From: Planctomycetota bacterium
Lineage (GTDB): Bacteria > Planctomycetota > B15-G4
NCBI GenBank assembly: GCA_029259745.1
Contig: JAJDEO010000028.1
Span: forward strand, 1-64,000
DNA: 64,000 bases
Direction of reading: 5' to 3'
This document shows positions 41,922 through 52,444 of the stretch, piece by piece (the first letter of the stretch is position 1; every line of letters begins with the position of its first letter). Position numbers and translations under genes: made by a program. A model generated the notes under the pieces. That model had not been told where the DNA came from and made no database searches. It saw nothing but the letters and a program-made list of their open reading frames with translations.

Positions 41922-43622
41922 TCACGCCCTCGCGGGCTCAGGCGCGTGCGGCGGGGTGACGCCGTCGGCATCGGTTGTTGTTCGATGCTCGATCAGCAAG
42001 TCACCCAGGGCCGCGATGTAGCTCTCGTTGGAGTTGTAGATCTCGCGGTTCACGTTCAGCAGCGTTGACGTTTGCAGGCGGTTCAGCATGTCACTGCGAA
42101 TCTCGTCGTAGATCATGTCGTGCATGCGTCGGTGACGGTCCGCGTTGCATTTCGACAAGGGCGCGAGCATCTCCGCCGTTCCGCCTTCGAGTGTCGCCGG
42201 GTCGAGATCTCGGATCCGGAGATAGAACGCCTCGACGTCGTCTCGGAAGTGGCGCGTGTAGGAATGGTAGGCGTCCGACTCGGAACGCTCCATCTGTTGG
42301 AGGTCGTGCGCGGTGTCGCGGATGGACTTGGCTGCGTGAATGCCGTGGCGATTCGCTTGGATCAGCTGGTTCAAACGCACGGACTCGCGCGCGCTCAACT
42401 GCACCTTCTGCAACTCGAGGCAGTGCGCCAGGATCGCGCCTTCCAGCTCTTTCGTTCCTTCGTAGTCGACGTCTTCCGGCTTTGACCAGGTGTGCGCCTT
42501 GCTTCCGGGCCGAGGGTTCGCGTGCACTGCTCGGGCCGGATCCAGTTTGAACGTGGTCTGGTTGACTGTCGCGACTTGATCGAGCAGACGCGCGGTCTCG
42601 CGCTCGATGTTCTCGATGGAGGATGCCGGCAACGAGAAGTCTTTCGACGTGATGAAGTGCAGGAGGTGTCCGTCGGCGTCGCCGAAGAAGCGCTCGAGGT
42701 ATCTGCTCAACGGTGTGATCGCGGGCAGGAACATGGCGAGGCCGAGCAGATTGAAGAGCGTGTGAAAGGCGACGAGTGTGAAGAGCGGATCCGTGATGTG
42801 CAGGGTGCTCTTGATGAACGTCAGGAGGTGCGCGAGGAGCAGGAACGCCAGGACGTCGGTGACGACATTGAAGAGGATGATGCCGGCCGCGACGCGCCGC
42901 TTGGATGCCGAGCCGGCAACCGTGCCGAGCAGCGACGTCGTTGTCGTCCCGAGATCGGCTCCGATCGCGACAGCCATGGCGGCCGGCAGCGTCAAGATGC
43001 CGGCGTCGAGTGCGCTCAGGGTGATCATGATCGTGGCGGAGCTCGACTGCACCACCGCCGTGATCAGCATGCCCGCGACCAGGAACACGACCAGGGGCTT
43101 CCCGCTGAGCGCCGCCGGATCGAACAAGTGACTGACGCTCGCGACGCCTTCCTTCATGAAGGCGAGAGCCAGCAGCATGAGTCCGAAACCCAGCGCAAGT
43201 CGGCTGCTGTTTACGAGGGCGGGTTTGCGACGCGCCAGTGCGACGCCGGCGCCACCCACCGCGATCAGCGGGAGGGCGATCGCCTCGATGTCGAACTTGA
43301 ACCCGACGGTTGCCACGAGCCAGCCCGTCGCCGTCGTGCCGAGGTTCGCGCCGAAGACGATCGCGAGTGCGCCCGCGAGCGACACGATCTCGGTGGCGAC
43401 GAACGCGAGCACGATCAGGCTGACGACGGAGCTGCTCTGCAGAGCAGCCGTGGACAGGGCACCCGCGATGACACCCCTGATCGGTGGGGCGGTGTGGCGC
43501 TTGAGAAACCGTTTGAACGAACGGCCCGCGAGGCACGTCAACGAGTCTTCGAGTTGATGCATGCCGAACAGGAAGAGGCCGATGCCCGCCAGCAACGGCC
43601 ACAGATCGATGCTCATGTTCAT
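41922..43622 (-). CDS. Na/Pi cotransporter family protein with PhoU-like C-terminus
   Basis: A 566-residue membrane protein of the NptA/PhoT family. It has the duplicated signature with QSSS: ALQSSSVVSLIVLAF and VVQSSSATIMITLSAL, together with GANLGTTATGWL and GADLGTTTTSLLG. The last about 200 residues (from DFSLPASSIENIE) are helical and PhoU-like. By family it moves phosphate with sodium, or senses phosphate flow. Two ATGs, 43622 and 43616, are close together. It is near PPK2, so a phosphate theme is possible. Confidence 0.85.
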   Translation of the reverse strand: MNMSIDLWPLLAGIGLFLFGMHQLEDSLTCLAGRSFKRFLKRHTAPPIRGVIAGALSTAALQSSSVVSLIVLAFVATEIVSLAGALAIVFGANLGTTATGWLVATVGFKFDIEAIALPLIAVGGAGVALARRKPALVNSSRLALGFGLMLLALAFMKEGVASVSHLFDPAALSGKPLVVFLVAGMLITAVVQSSSATIMITLSALDAGILTLPAAMAVAIGADLGTTTTSLLGTVAGSASKRRVAAGIILFNVVTDVLAFLLLAHLLTFIKSTLHITDPLFTLVAFHTLFNLLGLAMFLPAITPLSRYLERFFGDADGHLLHFITSKDFSLPASSIENIERETARLLDQVATVNQTTFKLDPARAVHANPRPGSKAHTWSKPEDVDYEGTKELEGAILAHCLELQKVQLSARESVRLNQLIQANRHGIHAAKSIRDTAHDLQQMERSESDAYHSYTRHFRDDVEAFYLRIRDLDPATLEGGTAEMLAPLSKCNADRHRRMHDMIYDEIRSDMLNRLQTSTLLNVNREIYNSNESYIAALGDLLIEHRTTTDADGVTPPHAPEPARA

Positions 43623-43891
43623 ACCCGCAGTGTTTCTCTGCCCTCGGTAGCGCGCAAGAGCGAGATCGCACGCGCGTGTGACCAGGCCGAATGCCTCGTC
43701 GAACTGAGCACCGCGTTCAGCGTACGTACGCACGACCACTCGTGATGCGGCCGAATCGTTGAATCTTTGGGCTGAGGGAAGCTGCTCGGCGGCCCATCAG
43801 GGCATGCCAGGTTCGTAACATGGAGGGAATGCAGCAAGACGGCGCAGGCGCTGACGCCGAGCCGCCTTGTTCACACCCTCACGAGGTTCCC

Positions 43892-46273
43892 ATGCCGAGC
43901 TCGACAAGCCTGAAACGCGTGCTTTCGCCAGAGGCAGCGCAGAAGCTCGATGCCTACTGGCGAGCCTGCAACTACCTCGCCGCTGGAATGATCTACCTGC
44001 AGGACAACCCGCTGCTGCGTGAGCCGCTCGAAGTCGCCCACATCAAGCAGCGCCTGCTCGGCCATTGGGGCGCGAGCCCTGCGTTGAGTTTCTCCTACGT
44101 GCATCTCAACCGTGCGATCGTGGACCACGATCTCTCCGCGATCTTCCTCGCCGGCCCCGGCCACGGCGCGCCCGGCGTATTGGCGCCGGTGTATCTCGAA
44201 GGGACGTACGCCGAGACGTTCCCTGAGAAGGGCGAAGATGAAGCCGGGATGCGCAGCTTCTTCCGCGACTTCTCCTTCCCGGGAGGAATCGGCAGCCATT
44301 GCACACCCGAGATGCCGGGCTCGATCCACGAGGGTGGTGAGCTGGGCTACAGCCTTTCGCACGCGTTCGGCGCCGCGTTCGACAATCCCGACTTGCTCGT
44401 CGCGGTCGTCGTGGGGGACGGCGAGGCCGAGACCGGGCCGCTCGCGACGGCGTGGCACTCCAACAAGTTCCTGAACCCGGTGCGTGACGGGGCGGTGCTG
44501 CCGATCCTGAGCCTCAACGGCTACAAGATCCACAACCCGACGCTGCTCGCGCGCATTCCACATGACGAGCTCGAGGCCCTCTTTCGCGGCTACGGATGGA
44601 CGCCTCACTTCGTCGAAGGTGACGATCCTGCCGAGATGCACGAGGCGATGGCGGCCACCGTCGAGGAGTGCGTGCTCGAGATCCGGCGCGTCCAAGAGAG
44701 CGCTCGACGCACGGGGGAAGCGCGTCGCCCGCTCTGGCCGATGATCGTGCTGCGGACGCCGAAAGGCTGGACCGGACCGGCCGAAGTCGACGGTCACAAG
44801 GTCGAAGGTTTCTTCCGGTCGCACCAGGTTCCCCTGGGGAACTTGCACGGCAACCCGAAGCACATGGCGCAGCTCGAGCAGTGGCTGCGCAGCTACCGTC
44901 CCGAGGAGCTGTTCGACTCTTCGGGGCGACTGATCGCGGAACTGCGCGAACTCGCGCCGACCGGCACGCGCCGGATGAGCGCCAATCCGCACGCCAACGG
45001 CGGACTCTTGCGCAAGCCGCTCCGCATGCCGGAGTTTCGCGACTATGCCGTCGAGGTTCGACGTCCAGCGACGATCCGAGCCGAGACGACTCGGCCGCTT
45101 GGAGCGCTGTTGCGCGATGTGTTCCGCCTCAACCCGACGAACTTCCGCCTCTTCGGCCCCGACGAGACAAAGTCGAATCGCCTCGACGCCGTCTACGAAG
45201 TCACGAAGAAGACCTGGCTCGCGGAGATCCTGCCCGAGGATGCCGACGGCAGCGAGCTTGCCGCAGACGGGCGCGTCATGGAAATGCTCTCCGAGCACAC
45301 GCTCGAGGGTTGGTGTGAAGGCTACTTGCTGACCGGGCGGCATGGGTTCTTCGCGACGTATGAGGCGTTCGTCCACGTCATCGGCTCGATGTTCAACCAG
45401 CACGCGAAGTGGTTGGACATCGCCGAGGACCTCTCGTGGCGATCGCCGATCGCGTCACTGAACCTGCTCATCACATCGACGGTCTGGCGTCAGGACCACA
45501 ACGGCTTCACGCACCAAGACCCGGGCTTTCTCGACCTCGTCGTCAACAAGAGCCCTTCAGTCACGCGCATCTACTTGCCGCCCGACGCCAACAGTCTGCT
45601 CGTCACCGCCGACGAGTGCCTGCGGAGCGTCAACGACATCAACGTCATCGTTGCCGACAAGCAGAACCATCTTCAGTTTCTCGACATGGACGCGGCGGCG
45701 CGGCACTGCGCCAAGGGCATCGGCATCTGGGACTGGGCGAGCAATGACCAAGGTCACGAGCCCGATGTCGTGCTCGCTGGCTGCGGCGACGTGGCAACGC
45801 AGGAGGCGCTGGCCGCCGTGACGTTGTTGCGCGAACACTTCCCCGACCTGCGGATGCGCTTCATCAATGTCGTCGACCTGTTCCGGATGGCTCCCGACGA
45901 CCAGCATCCGCACGGACTGAGCCACCGTGACTTCGACAGTCTGTTCACGGTCGACAAGCCCGTGATCTTCAACTTCCACGGCTACCCCTGGTTGATTCAC
46001 CGCTTGGCGTACCGTCGCACCAACCACGAGAACCTCCACGTGCGCGGATACAAGGAGCGCGGCAGCATCACGACGCCGTTGGTGCTCGCGATCGAGAACG
46101 AGATCGACCGATTCAGTTTGGCGATCGACGTCATCGACCGTGTTTCGCGACTCCGCGTCGCAGGGGCACACGTGAAGGGCAAGTTGCGCGACATGCAGAT
46201 CGACTGCCGCCGCTACGCACGGACGCACGGCGTCGACGCACCGGAATATCGTGACTGGACGTGGCCCGAGTGA
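43892..46273 (+). CDS. xfp: Phosphoketolase (Xfp)
   Basis: A 793-residue thiamine-diphosphate enzyme that cleaves xylulose 5-phosphate or fructose 6-phosphate to acetyl phosphate and an aldose phosphate. Family blocks are [50 protein letters not shown] and PRGTGRRM-like [17 protein letters not shown] 43892 with GAGG upstream fits the family start. The stop overlaps the ATPase start. With acetate kinase nearby, acetyl phosphate can be turned into acetate and ATP. Confidence 0.93.
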   Translation: MPSSTSLKRVLSPEAAQKLDAYWRACNYLAAGMIYLQDNPLLREPLEVAHIKQRLLGHWGASPALSFSYVHLNRAIVDHDLSAIFLAGPGHGAPGVLAPVYLEGTYAETFPEKGEDEAGMRSFFRDFSFPGGIGSHCTPEMPGSIHEGGELGYSLSHAFGAAFDNPDLLVAVVVGDGEAETGPLATAWHSNKFLNPVRDGAVLPILSLNGYKIHNPTLLARIPHDELEALFRGYGWTPHFVEGDDPAEMHEAMAATVEECVLEIRRVQESARRTGEARRPLWPMIVLRTPKGWTGPAEVDGHKVEGFFRSHQVPLGNLHGNPKHMAQLEQWLRSYRPEELFDSSGRLIAELRELAPTGTRRMSANPHANGGLLRKPLRMPEFRDYAVEVRRPATIRAETTRPLGALLRDVFRLNPTNFRLFGPDETKSNRLDAVYEVTKKTWLAEILPEDADGSELAADGRVMEMLSEHTLEGWCEGYLLTGRHGFFATYEAFVHVIGSMFNQHAKWLDIAEDLSWRSPIASLNLLITSTVWRQDHNGFTHQDPGFLDLVVNKSPSVTRIYLPPDANSLLVTADECLRSVNDINVIVADKQNHLQFLDMDAAARHCAKGIGIWDWASNDQGHEPDVVLAGCGDVATQEALAAVTLLREHFPDLRMRFINVVDLFRMAPDDQHPHGLSHRDFDSLFTVDKPVIFNFHGYPWLIHRLAYRRTNHENLHVRGYKERGSITTPLVLAIENEIDRFSLAIDVIDRVSRLRVAGAHVKGKLRDMQIDCRRYARTHGVDAPEYRDWTWPE

Positions 46274-48996
46274 CTCCGACGGCGCCTCATCACATCCCGA
46301 CGCCCTGGGCCGATGCCCCGGAACTCGTTCTCCGTTCGCTCGACGTGACGGCGGCGAGCGGTCTCTCGCAGGTCGAGGCCACGCGGCGTCAGCAAGTGCA
46401 CGGCCCCAACGAACTCCGACGTCATGAACGGCGTGGCGTGTGGCAGATCCTGTGGGACCAGTTCACGGGAATGATCGTCGTGTTGCTGGCCGCGGCGGCT
46501 GTGGTTTCGTTCGCGTTCGACGAGGTCGTGGAAGGCTTCGCGATCGTCACGGTGATCTTCATCAACGCGGCGATCGGCTTCGTCACCGAGCGCCGGGCCG
46601 TACGTTCGATGGAAGCGCTGCGCGAACTCGGGCGAGCTGAAACGACTGTGCGTCGCGACGGCGTGGTGCACTCGATGCCTGCGATCGAGCTCGTGCCTGG
46701 CGACGTCGTCGTGCTCGACGCCGGTGACGTGTTGAGCGCCGACATGCGGCTGATCGAGTCCGCTCAACTCGAAGTCGACGAGTCGCCGTTGACCGGGGAG
46801 TCGCTGCCGGTCGAGAAGTCGGTCGACGCCGTCGCGGCGTCAGCAGCTCTTTCCGAGCGTCCTTCGATGGTGTTCAAGGGGTCCGCGATCACGCGCGGTT
46901 CGGGCGAAGCTGTTGTCGTCGCAACGGGCATGGCGACCGAGGTCGGTCACATCTCGTCGCTCGTGGCGTCAGCCAAGTCCGAGGCCACGCCTCTCGAGAA
47001 GCGGCTCGACCGACTCAGCCGTCACTTGGTCGTGTTGACGCTGGTGGTCGCTGCGCTCATCGCGGCCTCGTTCGTCGCGTCGGGTCGCGGTGTCTACGTC
47101 GCGGTCGAGATCGCGATCGCGTTGGCTGTCGCCACGATTCCGGAGGGGCTGCCGATCGTTGCGACCGTGGCGCTTGCGCGCGGCATGTGGCGCATGGCAC
47201 AGCGCAACGCCATCGTCGAGCAACTCTCAGCCGTCGAGACACTCGGATCGACGACGGTGATCTTGACCGACAAGACCGGCACGTTGACCGAGAACCGCAT
47301 GACCGCCGTCGAGGTGGTGTTGGAGGGCGGGTCGGTCGATGTGCTGGGAACGGGGCTCGATGTGACGTGTGGCTTCCAGGTGGGAGGCTCCGACGTCGAC
47401 ATCACTTCGGTGCCGGGGCTCGTCGAGGCCCTGAGAGTTGCCGTGCTGTGCAACAACGCGGCGCTGCAGCGCGAAGGCGACGATGTCACGGTTTCGGGCG
47501 ATCCCACGGAGGTCGCACTGTTGGCGCTGGGTGCCAAGGCGCAGTTGTGGCGTGAGGGCGTCCTGGTCGACTGTCCGGAGTTGCGCGATCTCGGCTTCGA
47601 TCCGGAGACGAAGCGGATGGCCACGCTGCACACGTGTGCGGAGCGTGGCGTCGTCGTCGCGGCGGTCAAGGGCGCGCCGGAGACCGTGCTCGAAGTCTGC
47701 TCCACCGTTCGATCCGCGTCCGGCACGCGCCCGCTCGATGCCGCGGCACGGGCTCACTGGAACGGCGCGGTCGAGCGGCTGGCGTCGCGCGGCCAGCGCG
47801 TCCTCGCGCTTGCGACAGCCGAGGTGACCTCCCTCGACGACTTCGACTTCAAGGACCTCGTCCTGCTCGGGCTTGTCGGGTTCTTCGACCCACCGCGCAA
47901 GAGCGTGCGAGCCGCCGTCGATGCGTGCCAGGCGGCGGGAATCCGAGTCGTGATGGTGACCGGCGACCACGGCGCGACGGCGTGGACAGTTGCGGCCGCC
48001 GTCGGCTTGATCGACCCTGCGCCCGAGGCGCAGATGGCGTTCGTCGACTGCCGCACGCTGCCGGAGATCACGACGCTATCGGCGACGGAGAGGCAGTCCT
48101 TGCTGAGCGCGCCCGTCATCGCGCGGGCGACACCGACGCAGAAGCTCGAGCTGATCAACCTGCATCAGGATGCGGGCGCGGTGGTCGCGATGACGGGCGA
48201 TGGCGTCAACGATGCCCCGGCGCTGAAGCAGGCCGACATCGGCGTCGCGATGGGCAAACGTGGCACGCAGGTGGCGCGCGAGGCGGCCGACATGGTGCTG
48301 AGTGACGACGAGTTCGGCTCGATCGTCAGCGCCGTCGCCTACGGGCGCGCGATCTTCGCGAATATCCGCATGTTCGTCGTCTACTTGCTGTCGTGCAACG
48401 TCAGCGAGATCATCACCGTCGGGCTCGGCGCACTGGTCCAAGGGCCGTTGCCGATCCTTCCCCTGCAGATCCTGTTCCTCAATCTCGTCACCGATGTGTT
48501 CCCCGCGCTGGCCCTCGGCGTGTGCGAGGGGAGCCCGGCGTTGATGCGGCGACCACCGCGGGATCCCCGCGCGCCCCTGTTGTCGCGCCAAGACTGGCGG
48601 ACCATCTTCGGCCTTGGGGGCGTGATCGCTTTCAGTGTGCTGACAGCGTTGTTCCTCGCCGGCACCTGGTTGGACAAACCGGCCGACCAAGCGACGAGCA
48701 TCGCGTTCTTGACGTTGGCGATGGCGCAGCTCTGGAACGTCTTCACGATGCGCAACACGCAGTCGGGCTGGGTCCGGAACGAGATCACGCGCAATCTCTG
48801 GGTCTGGCTCGCGTTGTTGCTCTGCGTGCTCTTGCTCATCGCGGCGGTGCACTGGCAGCCGTTGGCACGTGTGTTGTCGGTTGCCGACCCTGGAGCGTCC
48901 GGTTGGGCGCTCGCACTGGGGCTGAGCTTTCTGCCTCTGGTCGTCGGTCAACTCATGCTCTTCGTGCGCAGCCTGCGCGAGCGGGCCGGCGGCTGA
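46270..48996 (+). CDS. P-type cation-transporting ATPase (type II)
   Basis: A 908-residue pump with the N-terminal cation ATPase domain, TGES loop ([13 protein letters not shown]), phosphorylation motif [11 protein letters not shown] and hinge [20 protein letters not shown]. Helix 4 has ATIPEGLP, as in calcium/manganese-type IIA pumps, so calcium is the best guess, but type II proton or sodium pumps cannot be excluded. About ten helices are predicted. GTG 46270 overlaps the xfp stop (GTGA); GTG 46261 is also possible. Translational coupling to a phosphoketolase is notable. Confidence 0.85.
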   Translation: MTPTAPHHIPTPWADAPELVLRSLDVTAASGLSQVEATRRQQVHGPNELRRHERRGVWQILWDQFTGMIVVLLAAAAVVSFAFDEVVEGFAIVTVIFINAAIGFVTERRAVRSMEALRELGRAETTVRRDGVVHSMPAIELVPGDVVVLDAGDVLSADMRLIESAQLEVDESPLTGESLPVEKSVDAVAASAALSERPSMVFKGSAITRGSGEAVVVATGMATEVGHISSLVASAKSEATPLEKRLDRLSRHLVVLTLVVAALIAASFVASGRGVYVAVEIAIALAVATIPEGLPIVATVALARGMWRMAQRNAIVEQLSAVETLGSTTVILTDKTGTLTENRMTAVEVVLEGGSVDVLGTGLDVTCGFQVGGSDVDITSVPGLVEALRVAVLCNNAALQREGDDVTVSGDPTEVALLALGAKAQLWREGVLVDCPELRDLGFDPETKRMATLHTCAERGVVVAAVKGAPETVLEVCSTVRSASGTRPLDAAARAHWNGAVERLASRGQRVLALATAEVTSLDDFDFKDLVLLGLVGFFDPPRKSVRAAVDACQAAGIRVVMVTGDHGATAWTVAAAVGLIDPAPEAQMAFVDCRTLPEITTLSATERQSLLSAPVIARATPTQKLELINLHQDAGAVVAMTGDGVNDAPALKQADIGVAMGKRGTQVAREAADMVLSDDEFGSIVSAVAYGRAIFANIRMFVVYLLSCNVSEIITVGLGALVQGPLPILPLQILFLNLVTDVFPALALGVCEGSPALMRRPPRDPRAPLLSRQDWRTIFGLGGVIAFSVLTALFLAGTWLDKPADQATSIAFLTLAMAQLWNVFTMRNTQSGWVRNEITRNLWVWLALLLCVLLLIAAVHWQPLARVLSVADPGASGWALALGLSFLPLVVGQLMLFVRSLRERAGG

Positions 48997-49051
48997 CCGT
49001 CGTCTCCGAGATCTCGCGCAATCGCGCGTTTGACCACCGGCCGGGCCTTCC

Positions 49052-50245
49052 CTACGGCGTGCCGAGTGCCAACACCTCGCACACCGCCTCGCCGATCACC
49101 TGCTCTTCGTCCGTGCGGATGACGCGGATCGCGACCGGGTTCGCGTCGCGCGAGATGACGCCCACACCCGCATCGTTGCGAGCGTCGTCCAACGCGATGC
49201 CGAGGAACCCGAGGCCATGGCAGATCCGGCTCCGCACGATCGCCGAGTTCTCACCGATCCCACCGCAGAACACGAGTGTGTCGAGTCCACCGAGCGCAGC
49301 GGCCAAGGCTCCGATGCGTTTTGTGATCTCGTAGCAGAACACGGACACGGCTTCGGCAGCTCTCACGTCACGTGCCTCGCGCTCGAGCAGGTCGTGCATG
49401 TCGGAGCTCGTCTCCGAGATGCCGAGCAAGCCTGACTCGGCGTTGACCATCTCGTGGAACTGCTGCGGGCTCATCTCTTCGGTGCGCGCGAGGTACCACG
49501 CGAGTCCGGGGTCGAGGTCGCCCGAGCGCGTGCTCATCGGCACGCCCGACGTCGGCGTGAAGCTCATCGTCGTGTCGACCGGCTTGCCCTCTCGCACGGC
49601 CGCCAAGCTCACGCCGTTTCCGAGGTGAGCGAGGATGACGCGACCGCGAGCGACGCTGCTGCCGTCGAGGCGCGCCAGCTCCTTCATCAAGAAGGCGTAG
49701 GACAGGCCATGAAAGCCATACCGCCGCACGCCTTGCGCCTCATAGCGGCGCGGAATCGGCAGCACCTGAGCGACGCGCGGCAAGTCGTGATGGAACGCCG
49801 TGTCGAAGCACGCGACCTGAGGGAGATCTGGATAGCGGCGCTGAAACTCCTCGATCAAGAGCGTCTCGGCGGGCAGGTGCTCGGGGTCGAACGGGCCGAG
49901 GCGGTGCAGCTCGGCGACCATGGCTTCCGTGATGCGCTGGGGTTCGCTGTAGTTCGGGCCGCCATGGACGACACGATGGCCGACACCACTCAGCGACGCG
50001 TTGTCACAGTGTTCGTCGATCCAGTCCATCAGTGTGGTCATCGCCGCCGCGTGATCCGGTGCCGCGACCGACTCCGTGGTGTCGTGGCCAGAGCCGCGCA
50101 CCCGCAGCGTTGCTCCGGGTAACCCGACGCGCTGGATCGTCCCGTTCAGCAGCTTCTTTGGCGGTGCGCTGACGGCGAACAGTGCGAACTTGAGGCTCGA
50201 CGATCCACTGTTGACGGCAAGGACATTCGCATCGGTGGTTTGCAC
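49052..50245 (-). CDS. ackA: Acetate kinase
   Basis: A 397-residue kinase that interconverts acetyl phosphate plus ADP and acetate plus ATP. It begins with the phosphate-binding motif NSGSSSLKF, has HRVVHGG, the FDTAFH region, RYGFHGLSY, HLGNGVSLAAV and LVFCGGIGEN. Start is GTG 50245 with AAGGAG five bases upstream. It converges on the ATPase gene. Together with Xfp it forms a phosphoketolase-acetate route. Confidence 0.94.
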   Translation of the reverse strand: MQTTDANVLAVNSGSSSLKFALFAVSAPPKKLLNGTIQRVGLPGATLRVRGSGHDTTESVAAPDHAAAMTTLMDWIDEHCDNASLSGVGHRVVHGGPNYSEPQRITEAMVAELHRLGPFDPEHLPAETLLIEEFQRRYPDLPQVACFDTAFHHDLPRVAQVLPIPRRYEAQGVRRYGFHGLSYAFLMKELARLDGSSVARGRVILAHLGNGVSLAAVREGKPVDTTMSFTPTSGVPMSTRSGDLDPGLAWYLARTEEMSPQQFHEMVNAESGLLGISETSSDMHDLLEREARDVRAAEAVSVFCYEITKRIGALAAALGGLDTLVFCGGIGENSAIVRSRICHGLGFLGIALDDARNDAGVGVISRDANPVAIRVIRTDEEQVIGEAVCEVLALGTP

Positions 50246-50297
50246 AGTTACTCCTTCGCCGTGTCCGTGGTTCAGCGGCTTTGACGCGAGGAGTGCA

Positions 50298-50466
50298 TGC
50301 TAACAGCCCGTTGAAAAACTCATCCGGCACGCCGTACGCACCCGAGCGCGCCAGTGCGAGCGCGAGCGCCGCGACGAATCCACCCATTCGCCTGCGTTCT
50401 CGCGCTCGCACAGGCGCACTCGGTCACGCACGTCGCACTCGGAGCAGTTCTTCAACGGGCTGCTAA
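50298..50466 (-). repeat. Dispersed palindromic repeat, copy F (best preserved)
   Basis: This 169-bp copy has both ends: TGCTAACAGCCCGTTGAA on the left and TTCAACGGGCTGCTAA on the right, which are inverted repeats. It is the reverse complement of copy A. It is the natural reference for the family. Confidence 0.85.
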
Positions 50467-50960
50467 CCCGCGTTGCTCATGGAGAAGCGTAGCGAGGGCG
50501 TGGCTGCGTCTGCAGGGCAAGGAGAATCGACATCTTTCGATAGGTCGGCGAAGTGACCACTTCGTTGAGCATTGAAAGTGCTGTTCGGCGCAGCCCTGCT
50601 GGCGCAGAAGCATCCGCAGTAGCTTCTCCGTGAATGATCCGTGCCAACCCGGGCCGCCGCGTGGAACGGCTGCGAACATCGGTCTTCATGTGCGGCGCGA
50701 CGGAAGTCGTCTGGCAGGTGGGAAGAAACGATCGTTGCCGCGCATGCTCAGCGTTCGCAACGAGGTCATCGTGCGTCGTGGGGGCGTGGCTGCGTTGGAC
50801 ACCGCAGCGCGATTTCCGCAGACTTCAGGCGTCGATGGACGCTTCGCGTGCCGCGGTCGAGCGCTCATCGCTCGCTGCGGGCCCACCTCGCGAGGAGTCT
50901 TGTGCCACCGCGGAAGGGACGGCGTCGTCCTCGTGCGGTCACCACTCCTCAGAGCATCCC
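50467..50960. other. Intergenic, no gene supported
   Basis: Between repeat F and rimK. A pair TCATGGAGAAGC (near 50477) and GCTTCTCCGTGA (near 50621) is inverted, so another small palindromic element may be here. Short frames on both strands have no ribosome site. The open plus frame running into rimK is not rimK-like before 50961. Confidence 0.4.
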
Positions 50961-52166
50961 ATGAAGATCGCCATCCTTTCCTGCGGACCCAACTCGTACA
51001 GCACGCGTCGCCTCAAGGAAGCGGCCTTGAGCCGCGGGCACGATGTCAAGGTTCTCAACACGCTGCGCTTCGCCATCGACCTCGACAAGGGTCGACCCGA
51101 CCTTTACTACCGCGGCAAGCCGCTCTCGAGTTATGACGTCGTCATCCCGCGCATCGGCGCGTCGATCACGTACTTCGGCACGGCGATCGTCCGACAGTTC
51201 GAACAGATGGGGGTATTCTGTGTGAATGGGTCGGCGGGGATTTCCGACTCGCGCGACAAGCTGCGGTCGCTCCAGATTCTCTCGCGCCATGACATCGGCA
51301 TCCCTGCTACCGAGTATGTCAATCACCGTGCTGACGTCATGCCGGCCATCGAGCGCGTCGGCGGCGCGCCCGTGATCATCAAGCTCATCGAGGGCACGCA
51401 GGGTGTTGGCGTCATTCTCGCCGACAGCAACAACGTCGCCGCGGCCATCATCGAGACGCTCCACAGCACGCGACACAACGTCCTGATCCAGAAGTTCGTC
51501 GCTGAGAGCCGCGGCAAGGATCTCCGCGCGTTCGTCGTCGGGGATCGCGTCGTCGGCGCGATGCGTCGTGTGGCCCAGGGTGCCGAGTTCCGGAGCAACG
51601 TCCATCGCGGCGGGCGTACGGAGCGGGTCGCTCTCGAGCCGGCCTATGAGGAAGCGGCGGTGCGTGCGGCACAGATCATGAACCTCCAGGTTGCCGGCGT
51701 GGACATGCTGGAGAGCAGCACGGGGCCGCAGATCATGGAAGTGAACTCGTCACCCGGATTGGAGGGTATCGAGGGCGCGACCGAGCTGGACATCGCGGGC
51801 TCGATCATCGACTACGCCCAGGAGCACGTGCGCTTCCCCGAGCTCGACATTCGCCAGCGCTTGACCGTGAGTCGTGGGTACGGCGTCAGTGAGCTGCACA
51901 TCCCCGAGGGGTCGGCGTTCGTCGGGAAGTCGATCGAGAACTCCGGACTGCGCGACAAGGACATCGTCGTCTTGTCCCTGCACCGCGGAAACACGGTGAT
52001 TCCCAACCCTCGCGTTGCTCGCGAACTCCAGGGTGGCGATCGGTTGGTTTGCTTCGGCAAGCGTGACTCGATGCGCGACTTGATCCCCGACCGGAAGCGA
52101 CGCATCCGCAAGGGCAGTCTCAAGAAGCTGAGCACGGACGTTCCGTCGCACAGCGCTGAGAGCTGA
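50961..52166 (+). CDS. rimK: RimK-type ATP-grasp ligase fused to a TrkA-C (RCK_C) domain
   Basis: A 401-residue fusion. Residues 1-290 are a RimK-family ligase that attaches glutamate or similar residues to a target: MKIAILSCGPNSYSTRRL, VIPRIGASITYFGTAIVRQF, KLIEGTQGVGVILAD, GKDLRAFVVGDRVVGAM and MEVNSSPGLEGIEG. Residues about 300-375 (SELHIPEGSAFVGKSIE, VVLSLHRGNTVIPNP, GDRLVCFG) match the RCK_C/TrkA-C ligand-binding domain. ATG 50961 gives the family start. The target is unknown; the added domain suggests regulation by a small ligand. Confidence 0.85.
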   Translation: MKIAILSCGPNSYSTRRLKEAALSRGHDVKVLNTLRFAIDLDKGRPDLYYRGKPLSSYDVVIPRIGASITYFGTAIVRQFEQMGVFCVNGSAGISDSRDKLRSLQILSRHDIGIPATEYVNHRADVMPAIERVGGAPVIIKLIEGTQGVGVILADSNNVAAAIIETLHSTRHNVLIQKFVAESRGKDLRAFVVGDRVVGAMRRVAQGAEFRSNVHRGGRTERVALEPAYEEAAVRAAQIMNLQVAGVDMLESSTGPQIMEVNSSPGLEGIEGATELDIAGSIIDYAQEHVRFPELDIRQRLTVSRGYGVSELHIPEGSAFVGKSIENSGLRDKDIVVLSLHRGNTVIPNPRVARELQGGDRLVCFGKRDSMRDLIPDRKRRIRKGSLKKLSTDVPSHSAES

Positions 52167-52201
52167 CTCAGCCGAGGTCCTGTCGTTCGAGTCGCGTGTG
52201 A

Positions 52202-52246
52202 GCGTGTGATGTGGTCGATGCGGTGCTCGCCGATCACATCACACGC
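52202..52246. terminator. Strong inverted repeat downstream of rimK
   Basis: Arms GCGTGTGATGTGGTCG and CGATCACATCACACGC pair at 15 of 16 positions around a 13-base loop. There is no T-run on either side. It could be a terminator-like hairpin for rimK or a regulator site, in which case the near-symmetric GTGATGTG.CACATCAC pattern would be the operator. Confidence 0.45.
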
Positions 52247-52444
52247 GCTGCGTTCCAGGGCGAGGCAGCGTCAGAGGCCATCTGGTTGTCCTGCGAGCGG
52301 TGGGACGACCCGTGCGCGCCAGGCGTCGTTTGTCTTGCTCAAGGCGAAGATTGACGTCCGAAGACCGCCCCGTCCGCTGCTGCCGCGCGAGCAGCACCGG
52401 CATGCACACCCCGTCGCGTCTGCTGTCGAACGACTCGCCGTCGC

